DNA from: Aplysia californica
Lineage: Eukaryota > Mollusca > Gastropoda > Aplysiida > Aplysiidae
Assembly: GCF_000002075.1 (NCBI RefSeq)
Contig: NW_004797276.1
Location: 813,152 to 877,151 of the forward strand
Length of the DNA stretch: 64,000 nt
Reading direction: 5' to 3'
A program made the position numbers and the translations under genes. The notes under the pieces were generated by a model, which ran no database searches, had not been told where the DNA came from, and was given only the letters and a program-made list of their open reading frames with translations. Positions 38,963 to 52,900 of this stretch are shown piece by piece (positions within the stretch are counted from its first letter, which is position 1; every line of letters starts with the position of its first letter).

Positions 38963-39750
38963 CAGTGAGTGCCGCATTCAACGAGGTCACATTCAACAAG
39001 AAGTCGGCGCCAACGAGGCAATCCTTAATCCCCGATTTTTACCTCCATATATCTTTGTAAATGTACCTCAGCTCCAACGAGGTTGCAAGCAGACCGAAGT
39101 CGCTTTCAACAAGGTCGCGATAACCAAATAAAAGCAATTAGTGGCCCAAAAAGCGAAATATTTTTCTTTCTCTCCATCTCATGCGAAGCACAAGGCCCAT
39201 CCTCAATTCCTAACAAATTGTATTGCTAGATCTAGTGTGCCTCCTAAATATGGCCCCCAAAGCCAAGAGGATGGGCGAGGATTAGCCTATGGTAGGGATG
39301 GGAGGGGGTGGGTGGGAACACAATGCGGGCTGGGGAAACTGGATGAACTCTGGATGGGTAGATCTAGGTCTAGGATGGAATCCTTCATTTTTTTCAATTT
39401 TCTTTTCTTCCCCTGATCAGAAAATCTAAGCTCCTACCTTTACTTTATGTAGATCTAGGCCTAGATGTGAGAGGGTATGTTTCCACACGAGAAGTGTTCC
39501 GGAAAAAAAATATTGAAAAATGCAGAAATGACGGTCAGAACACAGCTCAAAAAACGCGCGCACACTTATGCTGTTTGAGATTTTCGTCATCAGGGGGAAC
39601 AACTGTTTTAATTACTGGTATTGGTACATCGTGTAATATAATAACTTGTCTCCTTTCTTTTCTTTAGCCTTAGTCACGTTCAACAAGAGGTCAGATCCAA
39701 CGAGGACAACAAGCCGGTCCCAGCAACCTCGTTGAATGCGACACTCACTG
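38963..39750. mobile_element. TA-flanked inverted-repeat element with CAACGAGG sub-repeats
   Basis: The left end CAGTGAGTGCCGCATTCAAC (38963-38982) and the complement of the right end (39731-39750) agree over 24 of about 25 bases through CAACGAGG. TA flanks both ends. Both subterminal regions hold several short direct repeats of the form TTCAACAAG or CCAACGAGG next to GTC/GGTC. 788 bp, non-coding. Confidence 0.7.
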
Positions 39751-39752
39751 TA

Positions 39753-42700
39753 CAACAATTTCCTCAAGGGTTTTATAACCAGAAAAGACAATTTTCTTTT
39801 CTCTTTTGATATCTTGGCTAATCTTCTCAACAGGCCTACATGAAATCAGTGGAACAAAAGGGAAAAAATAACCCACTTGTGATTTGTTGCATTTCTTCTG
39901 TAATGCTGCCTTTTGTATATTCAGTATCTCCAAACTGCAGAAAGGTCGACATTTAATTCTGTTTCACATTATTTTTTTGGTACGCTCACAATGTTGTGAC
40001 CCCAAACTTGTATTGAAATGATAATACCATTGTGTAGTATTTTTGCAGTCCAAATTTCTTGAAATTGCCTTTTTCTCATTTTTCAGAATATAGGGCCTAG
40101 TGGGCAGTTACAGCTTACCACAAGTATGTTACAGTAGTTTTAAAGCACAAGTAGATAGAAGTGTCAGGAGTCAAGGACTTCTTTGGTCACACAAGGATTT
40201 TAACATTTGCACACACCATTAGATATATGCATATGAATCAGAGAAAGTAAATTGGATAGGTATGTCTGAAAAGATATTACTGTGATTCTTCAGGTAATCA
40301 GGTAATAGATTGGTCCGGCTGCTAGGTCTTATATATTTCTATCTGTCAGGTGTCTCTTACCCTTTCCAAACATAAAGGGGTCAACAGTGAGTCGAAGTGC
40401 TTTGATTAACCCAGCAATCTTCTTCTGGGCATATAGCCCAGTGCTCAGTGGTGCTCAAAGGGAGGGGAGTGAGAGCTTAGATTTAAAGGAATGTTAGGGT
40501 TATTCTTTTAAAAGTACTCAAAACAGGCATCTGCAACAACTTGTATACTCAAATTCTTATCAGCCTTTGATGTTATGTACATTCCTGCATGTTGAGATGA
40601 AAATGCTTTTTTAAAAAAAAATGAAATTATGCAATCAGTGATGAAAGCCAGTGTGGTTGGCCATTTTGCTTATTACATGAAATATTGTTTATACATTATG
40701 TTATGATCACTTGTTTGAGTTGTAATAGACATAATTTGTTGTGGGATCTTCTTAAAACCGTACACAGCGGGAAATTCTTGTATTCCATTTGTTCACTCAA
40801 ATAAATTTTCTACATAATTATCCCCTGGTCCCAAAGCACACTCTGAATATTTACAAAACTGTGCATATCTGAGGACAAATAAAATTCTTTGCATACTCAA
40901 AAAAACACTTGGGTTTCTGCCTTATCTTTTCATAGCATGTTGCAATCTTTTCAAATTCCTTAAAATATTTATTAGGCTTCATTTATTCCTTGACCACTGT
41001 CATATCTGGCAATAATATTGTGTGTTACTAGATTCAACTACTTTTTAAAAAGTCCCGACAAATTTGTATTTTATTTTGGTTTGGTGTTGTCAGCGCCCCT
41101 ATTGTTTTATCTGGTAGACTGGCTCTTTTATTCGCTTTCTCTTAAATGCTTCAAATGATGTCACTGATTATAGAGTCATGAAAGGTACCTCGACCTATCT
41201 AAATAAAGCAGTCAGATACAGAACTTAGATCTAAATCTGAGGCGATAATTGTATTGTTGGGTTGGTTGTGAGTGCTTTTTTGTAATACCAATGGTGTGCT
41301 AAAAAAAACTCTCAAATAAAATAACTTTTGAATACTTTTTTTTCTTTATATCCCCTGACACAATTGGGAAGAAAATGGGAAAATGGTGAGATTTTGATGT
41401 TGAAATTCACCATATTTTTTTTTTACTATGTTCCATTGCCATTAGATAATGTGCGCTTTATTACTATGAGTAAAACTAACAATTTAATCTACAAACTGGG
41501 GTAATTTCGTAACTTTGAAGTCTTGAAGTTCTTTAATGGTATGATACCATGGTATGTCGGTCCCTGGCCCAACAACGTGATAAAGAAGGCGATTGTATCA
41601 AATTGTGCTTTACCAAGGATATGTTGTTTTGCTTTGTAAAAAGGCTCATTGGTCACATGGGCTCTATGTACTTCAGCTTGTGCTACATTTGGTTCAATAA
41701 TATAACGTTTTGGGACGTCTCAACTAATCAGTTGGCAGTGTACCGTGTTTTTGCCTTCTGCTGTGATTTTAAGACCCGCACTAAGATTTTTTCCTCTAAA
41801 CTGAACCTGTATTTCCCACCTCCTGTTCTTTAATGTACTATTTCAATATAAACATCAAATAGTTGGAAATGTTCATAAAGAAACCAGTCAAAATGAGGAC
41901 TCAAGTCTCTGAAATAATGTTAAAAAAACCCAAGTTTTTATACCTGAGACTGATATTGAAATTTTTGAAGTTAGAACATTCCTTTGTGGAGGAATAGAAT
42001 AAATATAACTTCATTTGACAGGATGATGCCTCCTGGTTAACACTGACCCCAAACTATCTCTTTGGCGTATTCTCAGTTTCATTATCATTGACTTAGCTTC
42101 ATACTGACTGATTTCAACATGTTTTCATTCCTTAGACATAGGTTTGAACAGTTATTATCTTGCTTGCAGTCCATTGTGTTCTCACTGTCCATTTTCTAAC
42201 AAATCAATCTTTCAACCCGACTGTCATGCCTTTTCCATTTCAGAAAAACAGTGTTGTGCAAAGAGAAGAAAGCAAATTACGTTCACAGTCATCTTTATTG
42301 TTTTTGTAAATTGTATTAGCATTGTAATTGTAATGAATTGAAAAAAGAAATTTTCTCCAAAATAAAGTTGTTTAAAAAAGAGAGCACATGTGTCATCTTG
42401 AATGATGCATACAACGTCAATGAATTCATTATTTTATTCAATTATCCATACATATAATTATATATGTCTCAAAAGAAGACCTGAAACTACAAAAGCTGGA
42501 TGCACCTATAATTTACTAATGACTCGTTGTCTAAGACTTCTTGTAGGACTGGTTATGTCTACAATAAGACCTGTAAGATGCTCACGCGACATTCTTGGAC
42601 TATTTGAGAAAACTTGACTTGTAGTGTACAGTGTCTGAAATCACATCGAGCATTTGTTTTGGGGTAACAATCTAACAGGCACCAATTAGGATAATGACAT

Positions 42701-43480
42701 CAGTGAAAGGCATTGGAAGGATCAGATTATGCTAAAGTCTCTGTCGGCCACCTGTGAGAATATAATTTGACAGAGATAGAGATGTAAATGAGATGCTTCA
42801 TGAAAAATGGTAGAAATAGTTACACTGCATAGCAGGTCCCTGGGAGCTGATATAATATAGGTTGTCCAGTTGCAACAAAAATTGTACTGCCTTCACTTTT
42901 TTAGAGCATGGAGCAAGGCCTTGATTCCAGAAGGAAAAAAACACATTATTTACTCATTTCACATGAATGACATCATTGAGAGAAGATATACACATTCTGG
43001 GAGCATTCTGATTTGGGCCCTTGCATATAATTCAAACTGGGAGCTGTTTAGACATTTATAGCTCTTGGTGACGGAACAAAGAAGAGGGGGGGGGGGGGGG
43101 TCTGTGTAACTAAGTGGAAAGGAAATATTCACTGCCCGTAAACTGTAAATATACTGAAGTAACTGATGGTGAGACTGTAAAATCTGAAAAATCTAAGCAC
43201 TGGGGGTCACAGGCAGTAAAGTGGAAAGTAATAGCTGAGGACAGCTGCTTCCTCCAGGTTCTTTGTCTTAAATCACATCTAGCATTTGTTTTGGGGTACC
43301 ATCTAAAGCAGGCATGGGTATAAACTGGCCCGCAGGCCAGATCCAGCCCGTGATTTGACTCGCTAATTAAATCAATATTGAATATGGCTTTTGGTGAGTT
43401 TATAATAAATAAAAATTAATTTCTGTCTGGAAATTAATAGTACTAGTTTCTGGGCCAGCTGGAAGCAATAGATCTAATAT
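39753..43480. other. Intergenic DNA between the convergent genes
   Basis: No gene recognised. Contains one of a pair of dispersed direct repeats (42632-42680; mate 43262-43312) and a run of 14 G near 43087. ORFs of 60-95 codons do not resemble proteins I know. Confidence 0.4.
42632..43312 (+). repeat. Pair of direct repeats about 630 bp apart
   Basis: The sequence around ATCACATC[G/T]AGCATTTG and TTTTGGGGTA[A/C]CA at 42632-42680 recurs at 43262-43312 with a few differences. Each is followed by AGGCA. The second copy leads into GGCCCGCAGGCCAGATC, resembling the ends of some hAT-derived repeats. Confidence 0.55.
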
Positions 43481-43486
43481 TTTATT
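43481..43486 (-). promoter_or_regulatory. Candidate PMS1 poly(A) signal
   Basis: TTTATT on the plus strand (AATAAA on the minus strand), about 440 bp after the PMS1 stop codon. Confidence 0.4.
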
Positions 43487-43927
43487 TCATTTCACGAAAC
43501 TTTCTCGAGTGAGCTAACATATTGTACTGTCAGTACTAGTCTCACTTTTGAGAGCTTGAATATTTCAACCAATTTTCTCCAGCATTGGCCCAAGAGATAT
43601 TTGGAACTGCTTAATCCGACCCTTGACTTGGACAAGCTAGCAAATGCTTGATCTAGAGGCTTTCCAGAAAGATTGCAAGTTACTGTTCTCTCCTGGGATC
43701 AGACAATGACAATAAACTCTATGGGATAACAACAAAGAGATTTTACAAATACCACTTCAAGGTATTGGACCAATGGGCTAAAACCAGAGTCCTAAAAAAT
43801 CAATAGCATGTTGAATTATAGGCTGACCATATCAGGAGACTGAAAGTTTTAGATGATCAGCACTTCAGGATGGATGACACACATCCAAGAAGTCCTTGCT
43901 CCATGAATGCTGAATATTCCAACTTTG

Positions 43928-46900
43928 TTACAAAGTTGACAAATCAAACAGCGAGTGAAAAACAGGTCTATGGTGAATACACTGGACATCTGCCGCACAC
44001 GGATTCAGGTCACAGAGACTATTCTCCAGGTCTGTGGCTGACATGCTGGCTTTGAGCTGTAGCACCATTCGTACTGCTTCTCCCTGCAGAAGAAACAATT
44101 ATGAATGAGAAATCTAGTCAATGGATAAGTGCAGTGGAGTCAAAGAAATCCCTTTCCAGACCGCTCCATCTTCCCTCCTCTTTTTCTTCTCTTGGTGCAT
44201 ACTGTAGGAAAGAGATTTGGAATGGGCTGACCTTTCCACTTCATCTAAAAACTTGGGCTGCCACTCTCACATGCTAACAATGATGCCAGTGCCAAGAACA
44301 CCTTAGTTACTGTCTCTCTCCCTCTTTTTCCCTACAACCCCATGTGTGAATAAATGATGATGGGTACTGAAAACGTACAATGGGCTCAATCAACCTTGTA
44401 ACTCAGAGAGCAAAGGGGTTCAATTCACAAACTGAAACAACAATTCTTTTCTCTTCTATATCTAAAAGTTTCCATTGCTAGAACCAAATAAACTGACTAA
44501 ATTTGTGGTTGCAAAATAAAATTAAGCATATGTGTAAAGGCAATATTCCACCTACTTTAGAATAACCGACTCTACAAAACAACATACCTGAACAATTCCT
44601 TAAAATGGAAGTAGTACTGAGGTTGGAAAAGGCCAATACGTCCTCTTTCTTTGCAAGGAATGCTTCTCAGTAAAGGTATATTATGTCAAACACAAAAACC
44701 ACTAACCTGCAGGTAGTATTGAACTTTCAGAGGCCTCATCTGGCCTAGTGGAGCAGAGGGCTGCTTTGAAATGTTCCTGAGAACTTCTGAGAAATCGCTG
44801 ATGTTGTAGGTAGGAATGAGGTCACATACACCTGCAAGCTCTGCTTCTAATTTACCATTGGCATCTGCAAGAAACATACAGTATGAGTATAATTTTTTTG
44901 GAAAATAATACAACCTTAACAATACATATTATATTTAAGATTGTACATACATATTAATTTAAATATGGCATTATACATTTATGTATTTATATACACACAC
45001 ACAAGTATATCGGTGCTGTCATGATAAGATCCGATAAGTGACATTGGGTAAATTTTTTTAGGAGAAGGAAAAACTGATTTATTAAAAGGAAAGTTTTGAG
45101 CTATCCAATTTTCGTAGTATTAAAAATGTCAATTTTAAAAAAAATTTGAATATGAATTTTTTACTATCATGTGGAACATGCTTTGAAGAATATGTTTCGC
45201 GAAAAAAGGCAAAATAAAAAATGTTTGATCTTATCACAATGGCGATGATACATAATATACAGTCACACCCGTTTTAACAGCCACTTGTCCAAGACAATCA
45301 CCTTTACAAGTGACCACTTCTCACTTCCCCCTTTGCATATTTAACTTGGTTATAATGACACTGCCCAAGATGTCCACCTGTCTGGGACAACCACTTTCTC
45401 CTTGACAAAAGGGGGGCTGTCTTTGACAATTCTGACTATACATCACAGTCCACGCCAAGGGAATCCCCAGTTCACCCATCTACAATCAGAAAAAAACAGA
45501 AAAAATACAGGACCATCATGAGAACATGGCAAGCTCCAAGGTTGTATGCTTCCCAGAGGAGAGTTGAGTTGAAAAAATAAATGGATTCACCAATCACAGG
45601 TTTATAAAGGATTGCAAATGTATGAATGTGAGGGTCCTCATAGACGTAACGATGTGAGAGCTGAACTCACGTCTTTTGAGTGCCATGACGAAGAGCCTAA
45701 CCATGACACTACAAAGGCCAGTACAGTGACAGAATTCATTGGGAACAACTCAACATGACTAATAGCATTGAATTTTCTAACACAACATCAGCAAACACTC
45801 TATTGCATCCCCCCCCCCCTTTCTCCCCCAAAAATACAAATGCATCAAGGATCGCATAAAAAATGAGAACAATGCAAACAACACTGAGATGGCTTACGTA
45901 CCTTATAAACGTCTATCTAAACATGGAGCACTTGGAGTAGGCCTACTTACACTAGGTGCTCTACCACGTTCTTCCGCCTACGAACAGAACATATACAGCT
46001 CAACTTTCACTTGAACAGAATAAAACCAGAACTTCCCCCAATGTGTCCTTTGTGTGACTATGCATATGAGACAGTGGAACATCACCTTTTCCACTGTACA
46101 GCCCTAAATGACATCAGAGCTACCCTTCTCCCTCCGAGACCTAACTTCGACAACACACTCTACGGAACATTACAGCAACTGCAGCAAACCTGCACTTATC
46201 ACTACATGGCATTGGACAGAAGGGCGAGAGCCCAGATGTTGCTGGATCGATAACAACAACAACAACAACAACACTAGGTGCTCCCACTTACAATAAAACA
46301 CTCTATAAAGTTGGTAGTATTGACGATACAACGCTTCCGACTGGCCGAGGCGAGACGCATTAGGCTCAAGCGCGGACTTGCACAAAATAGTGTGGCTAAG
46401 GTACATTCGTGCCCCATTATGAGACTTACAGTGTGTCACAAAATAACATGTTAGCGTGGCCCCATCTTCTGTCTGCAACGAGTGTATACACCAACCACGG
46501 CCTGTTCTTTCTGACCGTGGCCATTCGTGTTTGCAGGCGTGGCCATCCCTTCTTTTTTTATAGTGAAATTATTCATTAATAGACTATCATTTGCTTTGGA
46601 GTGAAATAAAGTGCATCTGAATCCCAACAGCAAGTGTTTGAGTTCCTGTTTTGTTAATGCAGTGAAAGGAATATGGATCTATTGCTGTCCGAGAGAGAGA
46701 AACAGAGAGAGAGGCGGGGGAGGGAACAGACAGACACACAGACAGACGGACAAAAAGAGACTAACAGAGAGACAGACAGACAGACAGACAGAGGCACTCC
46801 TGCACAATTACAGTCCTGTTTGCACTAAATCACATTAGATTCTAGGCCTAAGTGTCCCTGTAGTAATTTTTACATGTTTCTTATTTAGATCTTAACTGAA

Positions 46901-49900
46901 TTAAAATTATATCTAATCTAGATCTACATCTAGAGATACATTATCTTGGCTATCTAGAATCTAGAGATCTCGATATATCTTGATCTAGATCAAGATTCAC
47001 TCCCACAATGGGCGTCGTGTAAACAAACTGGACTGCAATTGTACAGAAGTGCCCAGACAGACAGACAGAGACCGCGGTTGCGGACATAAATAATATAAGA
47101 TTCAGTATTTCTTACAGCGGCCACCTCCGTAGTTCCACCCACATGCTATCTTGCAACGATTTAGGGAATTACAAACAATGCAGGTTTAATCTAGATGCGT
47201 TTTATGTTACAGGCAGTAAGGTATTTTTCTCTAGTTGACAAAAAAAGACCAAAGGGTGAACTTAACTTATAATATAAAATTGATATCGCCAGAGTGCATG
47301 ATGTTTGACCCTCCGATTCCCGCTGACGAAACAAGAAAAAGAAGTCAAACCAAAGGGAAGTCACTGTTTGAAAGTTTTACTAACTCTTGACTGAAGAGTT
47401 ATTTAACTTGACTCATTTAATTCGGAGAAACACCTTATGGCCGCGGATGTATACCGGCCGCAGTATGGCTCATGTACTCTACAAAGATATTTTAAATAAA
47501 GAGTGAGCAGTAGCATCACAAAGAATGATGCTAATTTAACTCATTCATGTCCTCAGAAGAAGCATACAGTTTCACACCTCATACAAGTAAATGAAATGTC
47601 CAGGTCATTTCAAAGCAGCAAAATAAAAAGCTTTTGGTAAAATTTTGGCAGTTTTCACCTGTGCAACATTTCACATCAAAGCCATTGGCTGTGACTCTCT
47701 CATCAGTTATATGGAAAATGTTTTCACCAGCATGGTTTTTCTGTGCCAATTCTTCTAGGGTAGGCCAAAGATCCTCTCCGACATTTCTGTTTAAAGGACA
47801 GAATAAGCATAATGATGAAATGAAAGGGGAGTTAAGTCGACAAAGAGCTGGGTAATATGCTGGTACCTCAGAACAGAGTAGACAATGGGAGTGGTAATGA
47901 TCTGACAAGTATTTTCAATCTTTAGGCCAACAGATATGAACTTGTTAACATATCTGCATGAGACAACAGAACTAAAATCTATTTACGTCAATAAGTTGCT
48001 GCAATTTATCAAAAGTTTCAACGGAATAAATTTATTCACAGGGCTATTCTCCAGTTCTTTAACATAAATAAGATTAACAATAAATGAAAGTTGCCACAAC
48101 ACCTTCCACCTAAATTATTAACTAAAGTTCTACACAAAACACAGTTCTATATGTGAGACAATATTTTCTACAATTCTGGGCAATCAGTAGAGACTAAAGC
48201 TAACTTACTATGACCTATGTACATGAATTTTTAAAGCTAAGACAGTGTCTAAACTTCTAAATACCTGGCATCCAAAGAGACTGGCACAGTGCAGGGTGTT
48301 GCCTGCAGCTTATGCTCATTGGTCAGTTTCTTGTAAAGCAGCATCTCAGACAGACGCTGGGCATTAACCAAACTCAGCTGACTGGACAGAACCACTGCCC
48401 AGACATCACATGTTTGAAGAGAACCAATGACCCGAGGATCAGGAAAATTGGCCCTAAACAGAAAACAAAACGTTCTGGTCACATTGGTAAACATTTCTGT
48501 CAGAGACCATGACAAGTGAATAAAACTTAATTTTATCAATATGTATGTACACAAGTCTGTGTATGCTTGAGAATGTGCTTCAGTGTGTGCAAAAGTGACA
48601 TTTCATCATTTTAAAAAGTATTGAAAAAAGTTTTGGATCAAAATCAGACAAAATCGAAGTTGAAAATTTATTATGAGAGTGTCAATTTCAATTACAGAAA
48701 GTTTTTATATCTACATACGTTCTGGAACATTTGAAAATGTAATGAGTAATGGTACTGAGGAGAAAGTTTACTGATACCAGAATCTCCCATTTTACTGAGG
48801 ATAATAATAAAGGAAATCCATTCTTCTGATAGGTCTGAAAATCTCTTTTTTAAATAAAAAGAAAATACACCAAACTATGGTCAAAGAGACAAAACCTGAC
48901 TAAAGGAACATGGTTAATGTTCCATTCTCATGCTCCTCGGGGTAACCTTTCAAATTACTGCATTACTCAGCACTAGAGGGTTTTGCATTCCATTAGAAAA
49001 GATAAGACAGGCTGAGATAGACTCTCTCCCATTCTCCCAGCAGGTGTTGACCTGATATCTTTGGGACTGTGACAGAATTTCACAACCATCAGAAGACATG
49101 TCATGCCTGCATTTACTCTGAATCAATTATCATATCCCAAACTTAAAGGGGGGGGGGGGGGGCCTAGGTTCTATGAAAACATAGGAGGACTTTCAATCAA
49201 ATGGCTATGGGTTTTTATCATTTGTCTCCATGTGTAGGTTTTGTTTCCTTGAAAAAATTGCCCCCCCCCCCACCAGGGCAGTGCTACTGACTGAAGTGTC
49301 TTTAGGCCATTCCCACAGGAGGGATAAAAACATGTTCTTATGCACAGTAGAATTGTAAATGGGCTGATTTATCAATGTCATGCTCATACTGTGCCGGAAC
49401 GACATATGGGGAACTGCTGCTTTTTCTTTCCTCATCCTTACTGTTGTCATTTTCCTCTACTTCTTCGGTATGTTTGTTACTCTCTTGTGAACTGTTATTT
49501 CCGTTGTGCTTTGATAGTGGAAGCAGGCTTTGTGCAGAGGTGAGCAGAGTAAGCCTGATTCCTTGTTTAGACTTCTCTGTTGACATCCATACCTTGGCGC
49601 TCATATGACCTTATGCAGTTGCGAGCACCGTAAAAACCTTACTAAAACTAAACTAAACTTGAAAAAAATTACAGCATATTCTTTTTTCCTCAGCTCACCT
49701 GACAACAGTTGTTATTTGCAGAACTGAGAAAAAGGAGTGACTTGATAATAGAATAAAAAGAACATATAGGAAGGCTTAACTTTTTAAACTTTCTATCGTC
49801 ATTCTTTCAAAAAGAGCAGTACACCACCATACAGCATTTGACATACCTGTCTCCTTCCTGATTATGGGACTCTGTGATGTCTTTCACTTGCTTCAGTGAG

Positions 49901-52900
49901 AAACTGATCAGTTTTTCTGCATTATAAAGTCTGTTTTTCAAAACCTTTTTCGTTTTTTTGGCTTGACTCTGGGATGCAAGGTCAGCAACTTCATCCCTCA
50001 CATTCACCTGTACAGAAAAATCCCAAACACCTTAAAAGATTAACTCTTTCTTGACCCAAAAACACAAAGAAAAACTTCATGTTAAAACATACATCTTGTG
50101 GCCTGTGGAAATCAGAAATAGCAAAATGGAAAAACCATTCACCTCCTGCATGCGGCAAATTATTTTCAAATATCTCAGAATTGGACCATGTCATGCCTAT
50201 TTTAATTTTAGATAATAAATAATACTAAGCCTAATGAAAATGTGAATAAAGTGAGACAATTATTCAATGAAATTTTTCATCAGAATTATCGTAGAAACGA
50301 AACAGAACAATACTGGCTAATGTCTCAGTTGGCCAGAGTGCATTTCTCAGCTTGACTACCTTTAACTTTCTGTGCATTGAATACAAGTCTTGACATATAT
50401 TATATATATATAGTGTTAATATAGCTAGCAATACCCAGGAGTTCAGGGGCCTCTTGTCAGGTAGGCTTTGAGGGTGGGGGTGAGGGTGGGGGCAAGGCTT
50501 TAAGGGTTAATAATACTTCTAAAAACTCACTTTAACCTTTAGATATCAGGGAATGTATAATCAACTATCAGAGCTCGATAAAACTCAATAAATCCTGGGT
50601 CCCCACCAAATCCTTGAAATTTTTTTCAAGGCCCCATTTCAAGGGAAAAATAAGGCTGCTGTGCGTCAAGAATGATCCCCAAAAAGCCCATCTATCAATG
50701 ACAAAGAGTCAAAATGTCTTTAAATGAATGTACATTTTGTAGTAGTCTTCAAGCAAAGCAGGGTGACTATCAACCCAGCTTCTCAATTTTCCAGGGTAAG
50801 CTACATAACAAGGACAGCACGAGCTCTATATATAATATATATATATATGTATATATGTGTGAATATATATATATACACACACACACACACACGCGCACAT
50901 GTAGGTACATTATATCCAGTCAACAACATGTCAGTGTGGCACTGGGATCTTGTGCGACTTAGGTATTTCAGTCTGTTTTTACTTATTTATATTTTCCCCT
51001 CATCATATTCGCCTACATAAACTATATTTTAAAAATGAATCTTGTTTTGAACCTGAGAAAAGGCCTAGAACCAAAATATCGACTTCAAGAACCAGTCTGG
51101 GTATCATGATTCATAATAAACTCGAAAAAGACAAAAATTATTCCTCAAGCTAAAAGTAGAGTAATAACTTGAACGGCTCAAGTAGACCTATTCAATGTGA
51201 GAGGTGTAACAACCGAGGGAGGGCAAGATGCAGTGACACTGAAAATCTGCGAATCTTGAACAGAAAGCTAAAATAAAAATATAATTTACTGTCACCCCAA
51301 CCAATGAAACGCGAGCACTTAAGTTCATTAACAAGGAATGATGGATCGCAATTCCACACAAGGCCTGCAGCAACGCGCGCTTTGCAGAGAACACTTATAG
51401 TAGTTATCAAAATTCTAAATACTAAAAATTTGCTTCCAGGTTCAGTTTTTGTCCTCTAGTGTTGCTTTCACACCCCCCACCTAATCCCCTTCCCCCCCAG
51501 TGCATCTTACAACAACAAAAAATCAATAATCTCCTCCTTGTTCCAGAGCCATATGCTTCACAGCGCTCAGATTTTGAATGAACGTTGGTGACCCCAACAG
51601 CCTCCAGTACTCACATGATGCCTTATCATGTGATGCGAACGCGCAGGTTCACTGACCGATCACAATGGCGAGCCTGACAGGACGCTTGTATAACTTTCTT
51701 ATCTTTTTTTATTACAAGTGACAGCACAGGACAGTTATTGATTTATTTTCATGGCAATACAGCATTTGTAATGCACAACCTGCATGTTACTGTTACAAAT
51801 GTCGCGTTATCAGACTATCGCCGACAAATTTTTGGGCGGTAACGAAAGCGAAAGTAGTTTTTGATTCTTCCCGATCAAGCCTCGGTGTCACACATACACT
51901 TCCGCCTGCCGCCATAGCGGTTCAATTATGTTTCCTCTTCATGATTCATCAACCATACTGTCTAGATAGCTACACTACTAATATTACACAGGCCCTATCC
52001 TTTCCCGACTTCCCGACCCATTACAAAATTCCTGACTTTTTCCTGATTTCCCGACCTGGTGGGGACCCTGTAAATCCTTTTCAAACCAAATACATACTGC
52101 AATTTCTCTGACTTCACAGCAATTGAACACGGATGAGTACCAAAGAAAATAATTTAACTTTACAGACTGGATTGCATGCCTGAGAGAGTACTACTTTTGC
52201 ATTGTGCACATCGAAAATAAACCTCTCACTTGGGCTTTCTTTGAGTTGCTGGTCTGTTTAGATTTCGCTTCCATTTCTTTCCTGCGCCTACACAAAGAGA
52301 GAAAATACAACAAGAAATGAGCAAGCATGTTTGACACCAAAGACCAAATCTCATATTTCTATAATATTCCATAATTTGTCGTACTCCTTCCCTTTATCAA
52401 GACAGCTTGAAATCTTTTTTAAAAGACAAGCCTCTAGTCTTAATTTTAGATCCACCACAAGCAAGTTTAACCCCTTTGCTGCCGTATGACGTTACCAGCA
52501 TGTCACAGAATTATGTATTTTTAGCTTTGCGCTGTACCCTGAAAGTAACAGAAGTTGGCAAAATTTGCCTGGTTGTCTAAAAGACATAACATGTCCTTCA
52601 TGCTAATCATCTGGCTCTTAAGTCTTCTGTACGGAGTTTTAGTCAGATATGCAGCTTGGATTCGCATTCAGTAATATAAAAAAAGTGCTTAAAAGTACCA
52701 TATTTGCTAGTGAGTTTCCTGCTGGGCTTGCAAGTGATCAATAAATATGTATCTACTCTTGCGGATGAACACTTGCTCTCGAAAAACATAAATACCAAAA
52801 TGACTTTAAAAAGGCAAAAAATTATCACCTTTTGACATACAATTTTAAAAAAATTATGGGTAAGATTGGGAATATACGAACTGAAGAAAACAATGCTATG

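Noticed and set aside
41549-41833. 94-codon plus-strand frame in the intergenic region
   Set aside because: No recognisable family and no gene signals nearby; length is within chance for AT-rich DNA.
49338-49604. Extra PMS1 coding exon
   Set aside because: Flanking exons already join in phase and align with human PMS1. No pyrimidine-rich acceptor gives the required phase.
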